From Draconibacterium orientale (GTDB lineage Bacteria; Bacteroidota; Bacteroidia; Bacteroidales; FEN-979): a stretch of DNA of 42,006 bases. Every line of letters starts with the position of its first letter. Position 1 is the first letter of the stretch. The stretch is taken from assembly GCA_020718225.1 (NCBI GenBank), contig DYSO01000008.1, positions 1 to 42,006 of the forward strand. Direction: 5' to 3'. The notes beneath the pieces were generated by a model. That model had not been told where the DNA came from and made no database searches. It saw nothing but the letters and a program-made list of their open reading frames with translations. This document shows positions 38,357-42,006 of the stretch, in pieces. A program made the translations under genes and the position numbers.

Positions 38357-41300
38357 CTATTTTGTTTTATCGGGGAAAGGGGGCATTGAGGGCAACGCTT
38401 TCGGCCAGTTTTTCAATTCCTCAATCATGATCTCAATGGCCTTATTGAGTTGTTGGTCTTCGCCGGCATATTCCCTGGCAGGATCGTTATCGATTAAGAT
38501 ATCCGGATCAACGCCATACCCTTCAATGATCCAATTCTTTCCTTCGGTATCATAGGGGGCAAATTCCGGGCGCATCAGTGATCCCCCGTCGATAAAAGGC
38601 AAAGAACCCCGGATACCCACAACGCCACCCCACGTACGAAGACCAATGGCTTTTCCAAGTTTCATTTTCTTAAACTGATAAGGAAAGAGGTCGCCATCGG
38701 ATGCGGAGTAATTGTCAATCAGGATGCACTTCGGTCCCCATTGCATTTCCAAACGGCCGGGAGCGCCTTCGGTATTACGCGCCATATTGATCATCGTCAT
38801 TTCACGCGACAACCGTTCAATGATCATAGGTGAAACATTACCGCCTCCGTTTCCACGATCGTCAATGATCAGGGCCCGTTTGGTAAGCTGTGGATAAAAA
38901 TGTTTTACAAATTCATTCAGCCCTTCCGGTCCCATATCGGGGATATGGATATAACCCACCTCTCCGTTGGTGGCATCGCTCACCTTCTGCATGTTATTCT
39001 GTACCCAATTGTAATAATAGAGATCGCCTTCGTTGTCGGTTGGCACCACAATGGTTTTTCTGGCGCCTGTTTCCGAGGCTGTTCCGTTTACTGTCAATTC
39101 AATCTGTACACCGGCTTTGTTGATCAGCAACGCTGAGAGATCATTCACGTTCTTTGTCGATTTCCCGTCGATGGCAATGATAAAATCTCCGGTTTTTACA
39201 TCCACGCCTAGTTCGGTCAGCGGAGAACGGGTCTGAAGCGCCCAGTTTTCACCCTTTAATATCTGGTCAATGCGGAAATAGCCGCTTCCATCACGACTGA
39301 TTTTAGCGCCTAACAACCCCATTTTAATCCTTTCCGGTACGGGTTTATCTCCACCACTTACATAGGAGTGGCCAATACTGATTTCCCCGATCATCTCCCC
39401 AATGATATAATTCAGATCGTTCCGGTTGTTCACATAGGGCAGCAATACCTCATACTTTTTCTGTATGGCCGGCCAGTCGGCCCCTTGCATATTAGGGGCA
39501 TAGAGAAAATATTTCATATGGCGCCACGATTCATGATAAATCTGTGCCCATTCTGCTTTAAGATCGACCACCATTTTCATGTTCGACAGGTCTGCCCAAT
39601 CCTTTACATCAATCTTACCACCCTTCGGCAGGTCGATAACGCCATATTTCCCTCTCTCTGAAACAACCATTTTCTTTTTATCGGCTGAAATTTCATAATT
39701 ACCAAAATCACCCAGATTTGACTCTTTTTTATCTTTCATGTTGAAGGACATCAAACCACCATTACCCCGGCCGCCCCGGCCACCTTTGATATAATAAACA
39801 TAATCATCAACCACATTCAGGTTGAAATAGGTCCCTGCATCGATGGGAAGCGCTACAATCCTGTCCATAATTCCATCCAGGTCAACCGTTACGGTAACCT
39901 CCTTTTTTTCATCTCCCTTTTTCTCAGTTTCACCTGCCTTTTTCCCTTCGGATTTTCCGCCCTTCTGAACCGTCCCCTTTTCAGATTCGACGGGTTTATC
40001 ACCGCTCATTACCGAAACTACATCGTTCTCCGGGGCAAACGGGTTGGGTGTGTTTTTGGCCAGTGTAAGAAAATAAATTTTGGTCATATCATTGTAAGCA
40101 TGGTTCCACTCAGTCCAGCTGTAAATCGGATTGAAATCGCGGTTGGAAGTGAAAAAGAGAAACTTGCCATCACTGCTGAAAACCGGATTGTTACAGTCGT
40201 ACCAGTTGCTGGTGACGGGAGTTTTGACTTTTGAGGCTATTTCGTATAAAAAAATCCTTGAGGTGGCCCTTCGGTCAGGAAAGACATAAGATATCCACTT
40301 ACTGTCGGGTGAGAAGGAAAATTCATTGAATTCCCAGCTTTTTGATTGATCGACCAGGGTAGTTTCTTTTGTTCCTATGTCGATAAATTGCAGCCTTAAC
40401 ATCTTATCAGACCAAAGCAATTTTTTACTGTCGGGCGACCAGACCATACCATATTTATATGTATCGGCGCCGTTTGTCAACTGAACAGGCTCAGCGCTCC
40501 CATCCTGTTTAATGATATAGATTTCATCTTCGCCGGTTTTATCTGATATAAAGGCAATGTATTGTCCGTCGGGCGACCATGCGATATCGCGATCGTGAAC
40601 GCCGGGGGTTTCTGTCAGGTTCAAGGTTATCCCACTCTTGGCCGGGACAGTCCAGAGGTCGCCACGGGCGCCAAAAGCAATCCGCTTCCCATCGGGGGAG
40701 AGGGAGAAGTAGTTGATAAACTTACTTGCATCTTTCATCTGATCCCTTCCGGTAATCAAGTCATTGATGATCCGGATGGAGATTTTCCGGGTTATTTTCG
40801 TTTTCAGGTCATAGGAATAAATAAACCCGCCATTTTCAAAAACAATGGCCTGATCGCCAAGGGAAGGAAATTTAATATCGAACTCCTTAAAATCAGTCTC
40901 TTTTGTGGTCTCTTTGGTTTTCAGGTCATAGGAATAAAGGTTGACAGGCCGCTCCCTTTCGGAGACAAAATAGATTTTTTCGCCAGCCCACATGGGAAAC
41001 ATGTCCTGGAAAATATTCGAAGTTATTTTTGAAGTTTCTTTTGTGGCAAAGTCAAAGATTGAAATATCATCGGCCATTCCCCCTTTGTAATACTTCCAGG
41101 TCCGGAATTCACGAAAAACACGATTATAAGCCAATTTCGACAAATCGGGAGAATAGGAACAAAAACCACCGCAGGGTAAGGGAAGTTCAACCGCAATACC
41201 TCCGTTGATATTAGCTAAAAATAGCTGCCCTTTAAAATCGTTGAAGGTCTGTTTGCGCGACCGGAATACAATGGTTTCATTATCACGCCAGGTCATAACA

Positions 41301-41665
41301 ATGTTATTGGGCCCCATCCGGTCCGAGATATCATCACGTCCGAGTGTTGCAGTATAAGTTAACCTTTTGGGGACCCCGCCTTCGGCCGGGATCAGGTACA
41401 CTTCCGTATTGCCATCGTATTGACCTGTAAACGCGATGTGTTTCCCATCGGGAGAAAAGCGGGCAAACATTTCGTATCCCGCTTCATCATTGGTCAGTTT
41501 CTGTGCAGTTCCACCATCCTTGCCAACCGAATAGAGATCGCCGGCATAGGTAAATACAATCTGGTTGCCGTGAATTGCCGGAAAGCGCATCAGCCGGGCT
41601 TCATCCTGAGCTGTCAATACGCCGGGAATCAAAATAGCGCATAAAAGAAAGAAAAGATTTTTCAT
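38357..41665 (-). CDS. Tricorn-like S41 family protease (beta-propeller + PDZ + S41 domain)
   Basis: WD40-like PD40 repeats (FSPDGKHIAFTGQYDG, WSPDGQYIAFISDKTGEDEIY, WSPDSKKLLWSDK), tricorn C1 ESWRHMKYFLYAPN, PDZ GVDVKTGDFIIAIDGKST, S41 RALIIDDRGNGGGNVS...ILIDNYSASDGDLFPYQFKK. Confidence 0.93.
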   Translation of the reverse strand: MKNLFFLLCAILIPGVLTAQDEARLMRFPAIHGNQIVFTYAGDLYSVGKDGGTAQKLTNDEAGYEMFARFSPDGKHIAFTGQYDGNTEVYLIPAEGGVPKRLTYTATLGRDDISDRMGPNNIVMTWRDNETIVFRSRKQTFNDFKGQLFLANINGGIAVELPLPCGGFCSYSPDLSKLAYNRVFREFRTWKYYKGGMADDISIFDFATKETSKITSNIFQDMFPMWAGEKIYFVSERERPVNLYSYDLKTKETTKETDFKEFDIKFPSLGDQAIVFENGGFIYSYDLKTKITRKISIRIINDLITGRDQMKDASKFINYFSLSPDGKRIAFGARGDLWTVPAKSGITLNLTETPGVHDRDIAWSPDGQYIAFISDKTGEDEIYIIKQDGSAEPVQLTNGADTYKYGMVWSPDSKKLLWSDKMLRLQFIDIGTKETTLVDQSKSWEFNEFSFSPDSKWISYVFPDRRATSRIFLYEIASKVKTPVTSNWYDCNNPVFSSDGKFLFFTSNRDFNPIYSWTEWNHAYNDMTKIYFLTLAKNTPNPFAPENDVVSVMSGDKPVESEKGTVQKGGKSEGKKAGETEKKGDEKKEVTVTVDLDGIMDRIVALPIDAGTYFNLNVVDDYVYYIKGGRGGRGNGGLMSFNMKDKKESNLGDFGNYEISADKKKMVVSERGKYGVIDLPKGGKIDVKDWADLSNMKMVVDLKAEWAQIYHESWRHMKYFLYAPNMQGADWPAIQKKYEVLLPYVNNRNDLNYIIGEMIGEISIGHSYVSGGDKPVPERIKMGLLGAKISRDGSGYFRIDQILKGENWALQTRSPLTELGVDVKTGDFIIAIDGKSTKNVNDLSALLINKAGVQIELTVNGTASETGARKTIVVPTDNEGDLYYYNWVQNNMQKVSDATNGEVGYIHIPDMGPEGLNEFVKHFYPQLTKRALIIDDRGNGGGNVSPMIIERLSREMTMINMARNTEGAPGRLEMQWGPKCILIDNYSASDGDLFPYQFKKMKLGKAIGLRTWGGVVGIRGSLPFIDGGSLMRPEFAPYDTEGKNWIIEGYGVDPDILIDNDPAREYAGEDQQLNKAIEIMIEELKNWPKALPSMPPFPDKTK

Positions 41666-41696
41666 AGGGAGTTAGGATTGAATGAATGGTTAAAGG

Positions 41697-41743
41697 GTGA
41701 GTGGTGAGTGGTGAGTGGTGAGTGGTGAGTGGTGAGTGGTGAG
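41697..41743. repeat. Tandem heptanucleotide repeat (GTGAGTG)x6 plus partial copy
   Basis: Perfect 7-mers at 41697-41703, 41704-41710, 41711-41717, 41718-41724, 41725-41731, 41732-41738, then GTGAG. Confidence 0.95.
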
Positions 41744-41744
41744 G

Positions 41745-41752
41745 CAAAATTA
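41745..41752 (-). promoter_or_regulatory. -7 box-like element TAATTTTG next to the heptamer repeat
   Basis: CAAAATTA on plus strand, directly upstream (minus-strand sense) of the repeat and the Tricorn-like gene. Confidence 0.35.
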
Positions 41753-41885
41753 TTCAATATTCATGATGCCGGTTGCTTTTTTCGGCCTGGGGGGCAATTT
41801 ACTCGATAAAATAATATAATTGGAGGAAATGTGGCTTACCTTCGAGTTTGATAAAAAATTAAATCACCAATTAAGAATTCCGGTG

Positions 41886-41893
41886 TATTTTTG
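41886..41893 (+). promoter_or_regulatory. -7 box-like element TATTTTTG upstream of the right-edge partial CDS
   Basis: TAnnTTTG match, 20 nt upstream of the ATG at 41914. Confidence 0.35.
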
Positions 41894-41913
41894 AATGATC
41901 ATTAGGCCACGGG

Positions 41914-42006
41914 ATGAAAACTATAAAAAAGTTGTCTTTTAGAGACTGTTTAAATTTTCATATACTATTCGTTTTTCTTTATTCATTTTTCACTGGCAAT
42001 TATCCA
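41914..42006 (+). CDS. Partial CDS (N-terminus only), signal-peptide-like, truncated by the window end
   Basis: ATG at 41914 opens MKTIKKLSFRDCLNFHILFVFLYSFFTGNYP, 31 codons with no stop to the window edge; absent from the ORF track. Confidence 0.45.
   Translation, partial: MKTIKKLSFRDCLNFHILFVFLYSFFTGNYP

Noticed and set aside
40562-41032. 156-aa plus-strand ORF within the Tricorn-like gene
   Set aside because: Antisense to beta-propeller coding repeats; no independent support.
41697-41743. CRISPR-like array
   Set aside because: Direct 7-bp tandem units without spacers; a microsatellite, not CRISPR.

Overview
This 42 kb window looks like chromosomal DNA from a Bacteroidetes (Bacteroidales/Marinilabiliales-like) bacterium. 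The evidence is T9SS C-terminal domains, TAnnTTTG promoter-like motifs, '...AQ/SQ' Sec signal peptides, and low intergenic space. I see no rRNA, tRNA, CRISPR array, phage or transposon. Housekeeping genes are clear: pyrK-pyrD, murB, guaA, gcvT, miaA, DPP III (M49), comB-like, M23 peptidase, two glycosyltransferases, a FlaA1/CapD-type nucleotide-sugar dehydratase, a universal stress protein, a hybrid histidine kinase, a Tricorn-like S41 protease and two T9SS cargo proteins. The best candidate for an under-described system is at the left end (88-7920). It holds five exported proteins in two convergent operons that share one TTAA stop palindrome: an LPP20-like protein, a transglutaminase-like/SBBP protein, a caspase (C14)-PEGA-like protein, an LPP20/CsgG-like/DUF4384 protein, and a caspase-SUMF1-like fusion. 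Both caspases keep the His/Cys dyad and carry a textbook EF-hand loop inside the caspase region. The SUMF1-like domain lacks the FGE catalytic cysteines. A second candidate is a cassette of four exported proteins (25087-29956) that includes an LRR protein with three copies of a 'WW..L...W' module. Other points of interest are a 7-bp tandem repeat that probably lies in the 5' UTR of the Tricorn gene, a 57/59-nt near-identical internal repeat in a T9SS cargo gene, and a truncated CDS at the right edge that is missing from the ORF track. All family assignments come from reading motifs by eye. No database search was run.
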